Assembly (NCBI RefSeq): GCF_031457495.1
Contig: NZ_JAVDWM010000001.1
Location: 1,538,001 to 1,602,000 of the forward strand
Source of the DNA: Sphingopyxis sp. BE259
GTDB taxonomy: Bacteria > Pseudomonadota > Alphaproteobacteria > Sphingomonadales > Sphingomonadaceae
Length of the DNA: 64,000 nt
Reading direction: 5' to 3'
This document shows, piece by piece, positions 43,683 through 52,670 of the stretch. How positions within the stretch are numbered: the first letter of the stretch is position 1; every line of letters starts with the position of its first letter. A model generated the notes under the pieces. The model worked only from the letters and a program-made list of their open reading frames with translations. It was not told the origin of the DNA and made no database searches. The position numbers and the translations under genes are program-made.

Positions 43683-43716
43683 GCGGCCCGGCCATCCCCC
43701 CTCCCGATCGGGCCGC
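43683..43716 (+). terminator. Possible hairpin after the peroxiredoxin gene
   Basis: GCGGCCCG (43683-43690) pairs with CGGGCCGC (43709-43716) over an 18-base loop 7 bases after the stop. There is no T-run, so it may slow transcription or be an mRNA-stabilising hairpin. Its downstream side enters the 5' end of the next gene. Confidence 0.4.
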
Positions 43717-43735
43717 TGGCGCCGCACCCATCATC

Positions 43736-44233
43736 GTGACTGCGACGATGGGTGCGGCGGACCAGCGATATTTCGATGGTCTTCGCGCCGCGCATTTTCC
43801 ACCCGAGCGTAATTATCTGACGGCGCATATCACGCTGTTTCATCAGCTGCCGCCCTCGGCGCTGGGCGAACTCGATGGGCTGATCCGCCGCATCGCCGCC
43901 GACACCCCACCGCCAGCGGCGCGGCTGCGCGAGCTCTATTCGCTCGGCAAGGGGGTCGCCTACCGGATCGACAGCCCCGAGCTGCTGGCGATCCGCGAGC
44001 GCATCGCCGAGCATTTCACCGGCATGCTGACCGCGCAGGACCAAGGGATACCGCGGCTCCACATCACGGTACAGAACAAGGTGACTGCCAGCGAGGCCCG
44101 CGCGCTGCTGGCCGAACTCGCCGCCGATTTCCAGCCGCGCCCGCTGGCAATCGCGGGCCTGGCCGCGCACCATTATCGCGGCGGCCCTTGGGAAGCGGCC
44201 TTCGCACGGAATTTTCGCGCCCCGCGCGGATGA
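43736..44233 (+). CDS. 2H phosphoesterase / RNA 2',3'-cyclic phosphodiesterase-like
   Basis: 165 aa. The two HxT motifs of the 2'-5' RNA ligase-like superfamily are seen: AHITLFH (about residues 30-36) and LHITVQN (about 107-113). RNA ligase or cyclic phosphodiesterase activity cannot be separated on sequence. The first standard start is a GTG at 43736, but the in-frame segment before it (PIIVT) resembles the usual N-terminus of such proteins, so the true start may lie a few codons earlier with a rare codon. It immediately precedes the tRNA gene. Confidence 0.75.
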   Translation: MTATMGAADQRYFDGLRAAHFPPERNYLTAHITLFHQLPPSALGELDGLIRRIAADTPPPAARLRELYSLGKGVAYRIDSPELLAIRERIAEHFTGMLTAQDQGIPRLHITVQNKVTASEARALLAELAADFQPRPLAIAGLAAHHYRGGPWEAAFARNFRAPRG

Positions 44234-44294
44234 TATTGACCGGGAGCAGCGGCCTGCCTATAGGCGCTGCTCGCCCGATGTGGCGGCCTTTCGG

Positions 44295-44371
44295 GGCGGA
44301 GTAGCTCAGCTGGTTAGAGCAGCGGAATCATAATCCGCGTGTCGGGGGTTCGAGTCCCTCCTCCGCTACCA
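44295..44371 (+). tRNA. tRNA-Met (CAT anticodon)
   Basis: 77 nucleotides. The anticodon arm is GCGGA-ATCATAA-TCCGC, the D arm has GTAGCTCAGCTGGTTAGAGC and the T arm GGGGGTTCGAGTCCCTC. Acceptor GGCGGAG pairs with CTCCGCT (terminal G-U), with encoded ACCA end. CAT reads Met codons, or Ile AUA when modified; the sequence pattern is that of elongator Met. A truncated cobA-like gene ends inside its 3' end. Confidence 0.95.
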
Positions 44372-44779
44372 AGCCTTCCGATAATTGGTACATTTTCCTG
44401 TTGCTGGCTTTGCGATCGGCTCATGGCGTCCGGCGCGCGCTTGCTGGCGCAACGCTTCGCCAACCAGGATCAGCGTCGGCGCCTTGTCGGCGAGTGCCCG
44501 CGTCGCAAGTCTCAGCAGGTCGAGCCGCGTCGTCAGCTGTTTTTTGCCGGGCAGGCTGACGTCGCAGACGATGAGTACCGGGGTGTCTGCCGCCATCCCC
44601 GCTGCCATCAACTCGCGCAAAATGGCGTCGGCGGCGCTGCGGCCCATATAGAAAGCGAGGGTGGTTCCGGCCTTCGCCAGCGCGTCCCAGTCGAGCGCTT
44701 CGCCTGGCGCAGCCCATGCGAAATGGTGGCGGCGCGCGTCGCGCTGGTATCTATGGTCGCCATCCTCATCACCGCGCCT
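44366..44779 (-). pseudogene. cobA: Truncated uroporphyrinogen-III C-methyltransferase (cobA-like)
   Basis: Only the C-terminal part remains. From about 44757 to the stop (44366-44368, inside the tRNA 3' end) the frame reads as the end of the SUMT family: ALDWDALAKAGTTLAFYMGR, AADAILRELMAAGMAADTPVLIV, then LRLATRALADKAPTLILVGEAL. The family averages about 260 aa, but this frame is open only to a stop at 44780-44782, and the residues beyond about 44757 no longer resemble it. The N-terminal Rossmann-like half, with its glycine-rich SAM loop, is missing. No in-frame start would give a complete protein. This looks like a deletion or insertion boundary, not a frameshift, because no other frame upstream resembles the missing part. 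Confidence 0.75.
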
Positions 44780-45100
44780 TTACGCTGCAGCGCACAAATC
44801 TTCCAGCAGATTTCTTTTTTGTCGAACGGATCGCGCGCTCGACGTCCACTTTTTGACATTTTCAGCCAGAAGTGGCTTCGATGCCACCGGCAATGAAATA
44901 TTGCCCTGTTGCAACGGGATGTCGCGGCCACTGCCGTCAGATGGCGCTGCGATATATTCAAAAAGAATATCTGGAAACGCATAATCTATTATAAAGATAT
45001 ATGAACGCCAGTAACGTCCAATCAGCTAATCAATCAGGCCGAACGAAGTGCTTTCCCTTGACGAGGAAAAAGCGCGGTCGGCCGCTGGGGGAGACGGACA
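44780..45100. other. Gene-free stretch between cobA remnant and TonB receptor
   Basis: About 320 bases. The right half (about 44940-45005) is strikingly A+T-rich for this genome (ATAATCTATTATAAAGATATATG), consistent with a promoter of the receptor gene. The left half carries no recognisable gene on either strand. No IS element, direct repeat or attachment-site copy is seen at the cobA break. Confidence 0.5.
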
Positions 45101-47482
45101 ATGACATCAATTCGGACCATGCGAGGGGCGCTTTTCGTCACAGTGGCGGCCATTTCGGCGCCGGGTGTGGCCCACGCACAGGCGACCCCTGACGGGGCGG
45201 TCGAAGCATCGGCGAGCGACGAGATCGTGGTGACCGCCCGCAAGCGCGAAGAAAGCCTACAGGACGTGCCGATTTCGGTCCAGGCGTTCAGTGGCGCCGC
45301 GCTGGAGCAGGCGGGGATCAAGGATTTTTCGGAAATCGCCTATCGCGTCCCCGGCCTGAAGCTGAGCGCCGAGCGCGCGGTCGATACCGAATTGTTCATC
45401 CGCGGTATCGGGTCGGATATTCAGGGTGCGGGGGCCGATGGCGCGGTCGGCATTTTCGTCGATGGCGCCTATCTGTCGCGTGGCACCGGGTCTCTGCTCG
45501 ATCTTTATGATCTCGAGCGCGTCGAGGTGCTGAAGGGGCCGCAGGCGCTGCGTTTCGGCAAGAGCGTCGTCGGCGGACTGATCAATTATGTCACCAAAAA
45601 GCCGGGTGACACCTTCGAGGGCCGCTTCGAGGCGACCTATGGCAATTACGACAAGCTCGACGTCGCGGCCTCGGTGCGTGGGCCGGTTTCGGACACGCTG
45701 GGGCTGGGGCTGGTGGTCAGTTCGCGCAAACACGACGGCTATGCAATCAACACGCGCGGCGGCGACGAAGAGGATCAGAATGTTCAGTCGGTTCGCGCCC
45801 AGCTGCGCTGGCAGCCCTCGGCGACGCTCGATATCAATCTGTCCGCCGATTACACGCGGCACCGCGACGGCGCGCGCTGGGTCGATGTGATCGTCCCCGG
45901 CGACAGCAACGAAGTTACCTACAACAGCTTTTTTGCGCCGCCGATCGCCAGCCTGCCCGGCTTCGTCCTACCCAACCGCAACGCCCCGTTCAAAAATGCC
46001 GACCCGCGCAAGGGCGCGCATAATTTTACCGGCTACCAGAATTCGGACATGTATGGGGTCAGCGGTTCGATCGACTGGGAGGCGAGCGACAATCTGAGCA
46101 TCGCGTCGCAGACCGCCTATCGCGATTCCTCGCTTGCGGCGCGCGAGGACGGGTCGGGGCTGTTCTTCAACTTCCCGATCGATCCGGGCACCAATGCGCC
46201 CGACATCACCCCGGCGATGGTGGCGGGGCTCGATACCTATCTGGCGACCGTCCCCGACAGCTATTTCGACAGCGGCAAGGCCGAGGATGTGAAGCAGTTT
46301 TCGCAGGAACTGCGGCTGCGCTGGGATGATGGCGGGCCGCTGCGGCTGGAAGGCGGGGTTTATTATCTGCGCGAAAATATCCGCCGCGCCGAGGATGTGA
46401 ACTTCCTGTTCCCCGATTTCCAGGCGATCACGGAATTCGCTTTCGCCATGGCCTTTGGCGGCACCCCCGCATCGCCGTTCCCCGGGTCGAACCACACCGT
46501 GACCACGTCGAAGAACGACAATATCGGGGTGTTCGGCGAAGTCAGCTACAGCCTGACCGACCAGCTGACCTTCGACGCCGGGCTGCGCTATGCCTATGAC
46601 CGCAAAAGCTATTCGAACAACCGGTCGGGGGAATCGTTCGAAGGTGCACCGGTAAACTTCACCGTCACCGACAAGCGCAGCTGGGACGCTTGGCTGCCCA
46701 GCGCGACGCTGCGCTTCGAACCGAACAACGACGTCACGCTCTATGCCCGCTATGCCAAAGGCTACAAGCCGGGCGGCTGGACCGGCGAAGATGCCAATAC
46801 CCCGGCCGAGGCTTTGGTGTCGTTCGAGCCCGAAACCGCCGACAGTTTTGAGCTGGGCGCGAAGCTGGCGCTCGCCGACCGGCGCGTCTTCATCAATGCG
46901 GCGGGCTATTATACGACATACGACAATCTCCAGACCAACCAGTTCCTGTCGCCCGGTCCGGGCCTGCCGCCCGACAATTTCGTGTTCAATGCTGCGAACG
47001 GCACCCGCGCCTACGGGCTTGAACTCGATGTCCAGGCGCGGCTGACCGACAGTTTCAGCGTATCGGGCAACTATGCCTATTCGCGGTGCAATTTTACCGG
47101 CGAGCTGATCATCGACGACGATGGCACGGACCTCGACGGCAACAGCTGTCGCCGCACCCCCAAACATGCGTTCGGTGTCTCGGCCAATTTCGACCAGCCG
47201 GTCAGCGAAACGATCGTCCTGCTCGCGGGCAGCGATTTCCAGTATACCGGCGCCAATTTCTTCGACAATCCGAACTCGCCGCTGCTCAAATTCGACAGCG
47301 AGATATTGCTCAATGCGCGGATCGGGGTGCGCGATGTTGACAGCAAGTGGGAAGTGACCGCCTGGGCCAAGAACCTGACCAACGAGCTGAATTACACGAG
47401 CAAGCTGGCGCTGTTCGGGACGATCTATGGCACCTACATCCCGCCGCGCACCTATGGCGTGACGGCCCGGTTCCGCTTTTAG
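45101..47482 (+). CDS. TonB-dependent outer-membrane receptor
   Basis: 793 aa. A signal peptide (1-26, ending AHA) is followed by the TonB box and plug (DEIVVTARKREESLQDVPISV, about residues 40-60; GVGIFVDGAYLSRGTG, VEVLKGPQALRFGKSVVGG). The C-terminus YGVTARFRF ends in Phe as needed for beta-barrel insertion. It belongs to the FecA/fyuA-like style that sphingomonads use for carbon sources and siderophores alike. It heads a run of surface or secreted genes (LVIVD protein, lipoprotein) and an enzyme gene, so the ligand is likely an organic substrate of the cluster. Confidence 0.93.
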   Translation: MTSIRTMRGALFVTVAAISAPGVAHAQATPDGAVEASASDEIVVTARKREESLQDVPISVQAFSGAALEQAGIKDFSEIAYRVPGLKLSAERAVDTELFIRGIGSDIQGAGADGAVGIFVDGAYLSRGTGSLLDLYDLERVEVLKGPQALRFGKSVVGGLINYVTKKPGDTFEGRFEATYGNYDKLDVAASVRGPVSDTLGLGLVVSSRKHDGYAINTRGGDEEDQNVQSVRAQLRWQPSATLDINLSADYTRHRDGARWVDVIVPGDSNEVTYNSFFAPPIASLPGFVLPNRNAPFKNADPRKGAHNFTGYQNSDMYGVSGSIDWEASDNLSIASQTAYRDSSLAAREDGSGLFFNFPIDPGTNAPDITPAMVAGLDTYLATVPDSYFDSGKAEDVKQFSQELRLRWDDGGPLRLEGGVYYLRENIRRAEDVNFLFPDFQAITEFAFAMAFGGTPASPFPGSNHTVTTSKNDNIGVFGEVSYSLTDQLTFDAGLRYAYDRKSYSNNRSGESFEGAPVNFTVTDKRSWDAWLPSATLRFEPNNDVTLYARYAKGYKPGGWTGEDANTPAEALVSFEPETADSFELGAKLALADRRVFINAAGYYTTYDNLQTNQFLSPGPGLPPDNFVFNAANGTRAYGLELDVQARLTDSFSVSGNYAYSRCNFTGELIIDDDGTDLDGNSCRRTPKHAFGVSANFDQPVSETIVLLAGSDFQYTGANFFDNPNSPLLKFDSEILLNARIGVRDVDSKWEVTAWAKNLTNELNYTSKLALFGTIYGTYIPPRTYGVTARFRF

Positions 47483-47531
47483 GCCGCGCCGGGGTCATGC
47501 TATCTTGGGTTCAGACAACAGGGAAATGCCG

Positions 47532-49289
47532 ATGAAACGCGGAGTGAGGATCATCGGCGGCGGCGCGGCAGTCATCGCGGGGCTGCTCTATGCCACCGCG
47601 CTGACGGCGGCGAGCGGCGAGGGCGGGGCGCCCGCCGGCGCGGTCAACATCGTCGATCCCTATCTGAAGGCGTGGCATCAGGCGACGCCGGAAAACCCGC
47701 CAGCGCCGCCGAAGCCCGACGCCGATTATGGCATGGACCCGGCGACCGGCGCATTCCGCCACCCGGTTGCGACCCCGCTGACCACCAATGCGCCCAATTT
47801 CGCTGGCCAGCTCGATCACTGGGACCAGAACAGCTACGCCAAAAATGTCGAGGTGGTCGGCTTCTACCCCGGCGTGACGTCGCCTTGGCATGCGTGGGCC
47901 AGCGTCGTCGATTTCGGCGGCAAGCGGTATCTTTACACCCACGACCGCGATTATCTGCGGATCATGGACGTGACCGATCCGCGCCAGGCCAAAATCATGT
48001 GGTCACAGGGTGGCGTGTGGGGCCGCAAGGGTTCCAGCGAGGATTGGGACGCATCGGCGGTCACCGACTATTTCGGCGGCGTCACCATCGCGTGGAACAA
48101 GAAGTTTCAGCGCAATGTGCTGGTCGCGTCCTACGAGATCGGGCGCTTTGGCCTGATGGACGACAAGCTGCGCCAGCCGGACAAGGTCGCGGCGCAGCGC
48201 AACTATAATTCGCTCAAGGGCTTCAAGGTGTTCGTCATGAACGGCCCGACCCCGGACAAGTGGGAGCTGATCGCGACGCGCACCACCGACTATCAGCATC
48301 CCGACGCGCCGATCGGCCAGCAGCAGGGATCGGGCGCGCTTGATGCGGTGACATGGTGGGGCGGCAAATATATGCTGTTGTCGGCGGCGCCCGACGACAG
48401 TTACGCGCTGACCGAATATCCCGACTATCTCTATTCGCCCGGCTATCAGGTCTGGGATATGGAAGACCCCGCAGATCCCAAATTTGTGTCGCAGATCAGC
48501 GTCCCGGGACAGCGGCTGGGCGACAAGGTCAGCGAGGCGGCCTACCTGGCCAACCCGCGCGCGGGCAACCGCACCAGCTGGATGGGGTCGCGCAATCCGA
48601 TCGTGCTGACCAAGCCGATCGAGGCGGGCGGCCGGATCGGTTTCGGCGGCATGGGCGGGCTGGGCTTTTACACCTTCGACCTTGCCAATCCCGCCAAGCC
48701 AAAGACGCTCGGTCACCTCAGCGTACCGCCCAGCTATGCGGGTACAGAGTTCGACAATGTCGATGTCAGCCAATATGACCGCACCGGCTTTGTGTTCTCG
48801 AACGGTTATCCGATGAACGAGAATTGTTACGAGCCGTTCAAGGATATTTTCTCGATCGACGTCCGCGATCCGGCGCATCCGAAGGTCGCGGCAAAGTTCC
48901 CGCGTCCGGTGCCGCCGCCGGGCGCGTCCTTCACCGATTTCTGTCAGCGGCGCGGCAGTTTCGGGCCGAAGCGGTCGGGCGGGCTGGGGCAGCCCGAGGG
49001 CGGACGCCAGGGTCTGGCCATCTATGCGTTCTACAACGCCGGGATCCAGATTTTCGACGTGACGGATCCGGCCAGGCCCAGCATTTCGGGCTATTTCGTC
49101 CCGCGTTTCCCGACCAAGGACGAGCTGCCCGAATATACGTTCGGCAATTCGACCTTTGCGGTGTTCACCGAATATGACCGCAACATCATCTGGGCCTTTT
49201 CGGTCAATGGCGTCTACGCGCTGTCGAGCCCGCTGCTTGGCAAGCCGCGTCTCGCTGCCCCGAAAAAAATCTGGCCCGACCGCCGCTAG
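47532..49289 (+). CDS. Secreted LVIVD-repeat protein
   Basis: 585 aa. A signal peptide with GVRIIGGGAAVIAGLLYATALTA is followed by repeating units of the form ..YLRIMDVTDPRQAKIMWSQ, YQVWDMEDPADPKFVSQI, FYTFDLANPAKPKTLGHL, DIFSIDVRDPAHPKVAAKF and IQIFDVTDPARPSISGYF, which match the LVIVD repeat of a beta-propeller. Start: ATG at 47532 with AGGGAA 6 bases upstream. It follows the receptor by 50 bases and precedes the lipoprotein by 23 bases, so all three are one transcript. The propeller is probably a periplasmic or outer-membrane ligand-binding or scaffold protein; enzymatic function is not excluded. Confidence 0.7.
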   Translation: MKRGVRIIGGGAAVIAGLLYATALTAASGEGGAPAGAVNIVDPYLKAWHQATPENPPAPPKPDADYGMDPATGAFRHPVATPLTTNAPNFAGQLDHWDQNSYAKNVEVVGFYPGVTSPWHAWASVVDFGGKRYLYTHDRDYLRIMDVTDPRQAKIMWSQGGVWGRKGSSEDWDASAVTDYFGGVTIAWNKKFQRNVLVASYEIGRFGLMDDKLRQPDKVAAQRNYNSLKGFKVFVMNGPTPDKWELIATRTTDYQHPDAPIGQQQGSGALDAVTWWGGKYMLLSAAPDDSYALTEYPDYLYSPGYQVWDMEDPADPKFVSQISVPGQRLGDKVSEAAYLANPRAGNRTSWMGSRNPIVLTKPIEAGGRIGFGGMGGLGFYTFDLANPAKPKTLGHLSVPPSYAGTEFDNVDVSQYDRTGFVFSNGYPMNENCYEPFKDIFSIDVRDPAHPKVAAKFPRPVPPPGASFTDFCQRRGSFGPKRSGGLGQPEGGRQGLAIYAFYNAGIQIFDVTDPARPSISGYFVPRFPTKDELPEYTFGNSTFAVFTEYDRNIIWAFSVNGVYALSSPLLGKPRLAAPKKIWPDRR

Positions 49290-49312
49290 GTCGATCTTGA
49301 AGGACTGAAACC

Positions 49313-50230
49313 ATGCATGAATGGAAGATTGGGTTGGCGGGAGCGTTGCTCCTCGCCGGATGCTCGGGCGCGCCTGCGGAAAAGGTGACCGAAAAGGCGG
49401 TCGAACCGGCCGGCAACAATATCCTGCACATCAGCTGGGGCGGTATCGCCGAGGCCGAAGCGGGCGAGGCAAAGCGGCATTGGTCGACCTATACGATCAA
49501 TCTGGTCGATGGCGGCCCGGCCTATGGCTGGCTTTCCGAAAAGAGCATCCGCTTTCCGCACACGCTGAATTTCGAACTTGCGGGTAACGGCAAGATCGAT
49601 GCGGTGGTGATCGACAGCCGGTTCGAGCCCGTGGTGCGCGAGGACGGGTCAATGTCGCAAACCGCCGAAGGGTCGCCGGTGCGGCGCTTTGCGCTGCTTG
49701 GATCGACAACCGGACCCGACGGCCCGTTCGCGCTGCTGGTCGATGGCGAGGCCAGGGCCGATGCGCAGACCACCATCAAATTGCCGAAGGAAAGCCGCGC
49801 CCGCTGGCTGCGCCTGCGCATCGACAGCAATTGGGCGGGCAGCGGCGCGACGCGCTTGTCCGATGTCGTGATCATCGGTGACGTCGAACAGCGCGGCGCC
49901 GCGGCGGTGGCGGACGTCAGCGGCGTCTATAGCCATGAATATGGTCCGATCATGCTGCGCCAGCGCGGTAATGAGATATTGGGCTGCTACAACAACGGCC
50001 TCGGCACGCTGCGCGGCACCATATTCGGCCGGATCATGCGGCTTGCCTGGTTCTCGAACGAGGAAGGCAGCATCGGCGCGGCGACGCTGGTCGCGGCGAA
50101 CGACAAGCTCTACGGCTTTTGGTATCGGCCCGAGGACAAGATGGGCAGCCCGTGGAACGCCGACAAGCAAAGCGGCATCGACGGCGCCGATCTGGGCAAG
50201 TGCCGCGCGGTGCTCTATCCGCCGGTCTGA
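49313..50230 (+). CDS. Lipoprotein with galactose-binding-like domain
   Basis: 305 aa. Lipobox LLAGCSG. A domain at about 75-190 with HTLNFELAGNGKIDAVVIDS, SRARWLRLRIDSNW and TRLSDVVIIGD resembles the F5/8 type C (galactose-binding-like) fold, and the C-terminal part (GVYSHEYGPIMLRQRGNEILGCYN, then ATLVAANDKLYGFWY) is a second beta-domain. It is 23 bases after the LVIVD gene and 16 bases before the FAH gene. Probably an outer-membrane accessory of the receptor; no enzymatic motif seen. Confidence 0.65.
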   Translation: MHEWKIGLAGALLLAGCSGAPAEKVTEKAVEPAGNNILHISWGGIAEAEAGEAKRHWSTYTINLVDGGPAYGWLSEKSIRFPHTLNFELAGNGKIDAVVIDSRFEPVVREDGSMSQTAEGSPVRRFALLGSTTGPDGPFALLVDGEARADAQTTIKLPKESRARWLRLRIDSNWAGSGATRLSDVVIIGDVEQRGAAAVADVSGVYSHEYGPIMLRQRGNEILGCYNNGLGTLRGTIFGRIMRLAWFSNEEGSIGAATLVAANDKLYGFWYRPEDKMGSPWNADKQSGIDGADLGKCRAVLYPPV

Positions 50231-50246
50231 ACAACACGGGGGCCAT

Positions 50247-50930
50247 ATGAATTCCGTTTTCCCGATCGATCACCCGACCGCCGCAGTTGCCGGGAGTGAT
50301 CAGCGGTTTCCGGTCCGGCGCATCTTTTGCGTCGGCAAGAATTACGCCGATCATGCCCGCGAAATGGGCGGCGATCCCGACCGCGAACCGCCCTTTTTCT
50401 TTTCCAAACCCGCCGATGCGGTCATTGCGGGGACCGCTGATATCGCGATGCCGCCGCGCACCGCCAACCTGCATCACGAGATCGAGCTGGTCGTGGCGCT
50501 GGGCGGCGGCGGCACCAATATCGGCGCGGATGACGCACTGGCGGCGGTGTTCGGCTATGCAGTCGGCAACGACCTGACCCGCCGCGACTTGCAGGCCGAT
50601 GCCAAGGCGAGCGGGCGGCCGTGGGACATGGCGAAGGGGTTCGACCGTAGCGCGGTGCTGTCGCCGATCCGCCCGGTGGCCGAGGTCGGCCATCCAGCCG
50701 CGGCGCGCATCTGGTTGTCGGTCAACGACGAGTCGCGTCAGGACGGCGACATTGCCGACATGATCTGGCCGGTGGCGGACATCATCGCCGAACTGTCGAC
50801 CTATGTCGAACTAAGCGCGGGCGATCTGATCTATACTGGCACCCCGGCGGGGGTTGGCCGGATCGTCGCGGGCGACCGGGTGGCGGGCGGTATCGATGGC
50901 ATCGGCAGCATTGCCAACCGCTTCATCTGA
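50247..50930 (+). CDS. FAH-family hydrolase, fumarylpyruvate-hydrolase-like
   Basis: 227 aa. FCVGKNYADHAREMGGDPDREPPFFFSKPADAV (about residues 27-60) and NLHHEIELVVALGGGG closely follow fumarylpyruvate hydrolases of gentisate-type pathways; the acidic metal ligands (H-x-E in HHEIEL) and IYTGTPAGVGRI are intact. It should hydrolyse a dioxo-acid produced by aromatic ring cleavage. It closes the receptor operon. An in-frame earlier start is not supported. Confidence 0.82.
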   Translation: MNSVFPIDHPTAAVAGSDQRFPVRRIFCVGKNYADHAREMGGDPDREPPFFFSKPADAVIAGTADIAMPPRTANLHHEIELVVALGGGGTNIGADDALAAVFGYAVGNDLTRRDLQADAKASGRPWDMAKGFDRSAVLSPIRPVAEVGHPAAARIWLSVNDESRQDGDIADMIWPVADIIAELSTYVELSAGDLIYTGTPAGVGRIVAGDRVAGGIDGIGSIANRFI

Positions 50931-51041
50931 CCCAGCCTATATAGCTTATGGAATATATCGACACGGCCATTCGGTATTATTTGTTTATGGCGCGCGCGCT
51001 TAGGCCGGTTGCAGAGAGTGGCTCTGTTTGAAGGATCGCGC
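50931..51041 (+). promoter_or_regulatory. A+T-rich promoter/operator region before the ThDP operon
   Basis: Contains CTATATAGCTTATGGAATATATCG (50937-50960), then ATTATTTGTTTATGG, in an otherwise G+C-rich neighbourhood. Similar tracts stand before the receptor gene (44950-45003), at the lysR/ACMSD divergence (57751-57774) and at the nadX/tauE divergence (60274-60294). It may carry the promoter and a regulator site of the operon. Confidence 0.4.
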
Positions 51042-52670
51042 ATGAAATCGACCAATGTGGCCCGCAATGTCGGTGCGGCGCTCCGCGATATGGGGGTGCG
51101 CCATGTCTTTGGCGTGCCGAGCGGCGGCTGGGTCGATTATATGGAGGCGATCCGCACCACCGACGGCATCGACTTCGTTCTGGCCAGTCACGAAGGCGGC
51201 GCGGGCTTCATGGCCGACGTCTGTGGACGTCTGACCGGAGTGCCCGGGGTTTGTTTCGGAACCTTTGGACCCGGCGCGACCAATCTGGCCACCGGCGTCG
51301 GCGGTGCGACGCTCGATCGTTCGCCGATGATCGCGCTGACCGACGAAATGCCTGCGCCCTGGCGCAATCGCACGATCCAGATGGGCATCGATCATCAAGC
51401 GCTGTTCGCGCCGCTGACCAAAGCGACGATGCGGATCGCACCCGACACGGCGGTCGAGACGCTGGCCGCAGCGGCGCGGATCGCATTGTCGGGTCGTCCC
51501 GGTGCGGTGCATGTCGGGCTGCCGCAGGGGATGAGCGCGGTCGCGGTCGATGAAGCGCGGATTGCGCCGGTTGCCGCCGATCCGATTTCTGCCGCCAGCG
51601 ACGCTGACATTGCCGCGCTGGTTTCGGCCTTCGCGGCGGCGCGCAAGCCGGTGCTGGCTATCGGGTTGGGTGCTGTTCACGCGCGGGTGCAGGACCAGAT
51701 CGTGGCGCTGGCCGAACGCTTCGGCCTGCCGGTGCTGCTCACGCCGATGGCCAAGGGCATGGTGGAGGAAACCCATCCCAATTACGCCGGGGTGTTGTTC
51801 CACGCGCTATCCGACATGGTGGGCGTGACCCATGCCGAGGCCGATCTGGTCGTCGCGGTTGGCTATGACCCGATCGAGTTCAACTATGAAAGCTGGATGC
51901 GCGACGGGCTTGCCCTTGCCAGCATCGACATCGCGGCCGCCGATATCGATACCGCCGTGCATCCGCTCGTCGCCGACGCGGTCGGGGGGATCGCGCCGAC
52001 GCTCGATGCGCTGCTCGCGCTGCCCGCCGATACCAAGGATTGGGATCTGGCCGCGCTCGCTGCGCGCAAGGACGCGATGTTTGCGAAACTGGCGGGACGC
52101 GAGGGCGCCTTTGGACCGTGCGCCGCGCTCGACGTGCTGCGCGACGTGCTGCCGGGCGAGGGCATCATGACCTGCGATGTCGGGGCGCATACCCATCTGA
52201 TCGGCCAGCATTGGCGCACCCCGGCGCCGGGAACCCAGATCATGTCGAACGGCTGGTCGGCGATGGGCTTTGGCCTGCCGTCGGCGATCGCGGCCAAGCT
52301 CTGCCGCCCCGATACGCCGGTCTGTTGCGTCTTGGGCGACGGCGGTTTCCTGATGACGGCGGGCGAACTGGCGACCGCGGTGCGCGAAAAGCTGCCGCTC
52401 GTCATCGTTATCTTTACCGACAACGACCTCGCGTTGATCCGCATCAAGCAGGAAAAGAAATCGAACCCGATCTATGGCACGCCGGTGCGCACCGAAGGGA
52501 CGATCGGCGGGCCGTCGCTGTTCGGGGTTCCGGTGACCGTCGCCCGCGATCCGGCGGAGTTCCGCGCGGCGCTGGAGGCGGGCTTTGCCGCCAATGGGCC
52601 TGTCATCGTCGAGGCGCTGCTCGACAGCCGTGAATATGACGGTCTGGTCCTGCGCAAGGACAAGCCATGA
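51042..52670 (+). CDS. ThDP-dependent 2-oxoacid decarboxylase / acetolactate-synthase-like enzyme
   Basis: 542 aa. The catalytic Glu51 lies in SHEGGAGFMADV; the GDG motif is at 432-435 (GDGGFLMTAGELATAVREKLPLVIVIFTDNDLALIRIKQ), which binds the diphosphate and Mg. Residues about 165-330 form the middle domain. No FAD-binding motif or regulatory-subunit gene is seen, so acetolactate synthesis is unlikely; it resembles the 2-oxoacid decarboxylases (benzoylformate, sulfopyruvate/phosphonopyruvate decarboxylase-like). An aldehyde dehydrogenase gene overlaps its end by 4 bases, so its product is probably an aldehyde. The substrate is unknown. Confidence 0.82.
   Translation: MKSTNVARNVGAALRDMGVRHVFGVPSGGWVDYMEAIRTTDGIDFVLASHEGGAGFMADVCGRLTGVPGVCFGTFGPGATNLATGVGGATLDRSPMIALTDEMPAPWRNRTIQMGIDHQALFAPLTKATMRIAPDTAVETLAAAARIALSGRPGAVHVGLPQGMSAVAVDEARIAPVAADPISAASDADIAALVSAFAAARKPVLAIGLGAVHARVQDQIVALAERFGLPVLLTPMAKGMVEETHPNYAGVLFHALSDMVGVTHAEADLVVAVGYDPIEFNYESWMRDGLALASIDIAAADIDTAVHPLVADAVGGIAPTLDALLALPADTKDWDLAALAARKDAMFAKLAGREGAFGPCAALDVLRDVLPGEGIMTCDVGAHTHLIGQHWRTPAPGTQIMSNGWSAMGFGLPSAIAAKLCRPDTPVCCVLGDGGFLMTAGELATAVREKLPLVIVIFTDNDLALIRIKQEKKSNPIYGTPVRTEGTIGGPSLFGVPVTVARDPAEFRAALEAGFAANGPVIVEALLDSREYDGLVLRKDKP

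Noticed and set aside
51042..52670. Acetolactate synthase large subunit (ilvB)
   Set aside because: No small-subunit gene follows, and an aldehyde dehydrogenase is coupled to it; a decarboxylase-like role is preferred.
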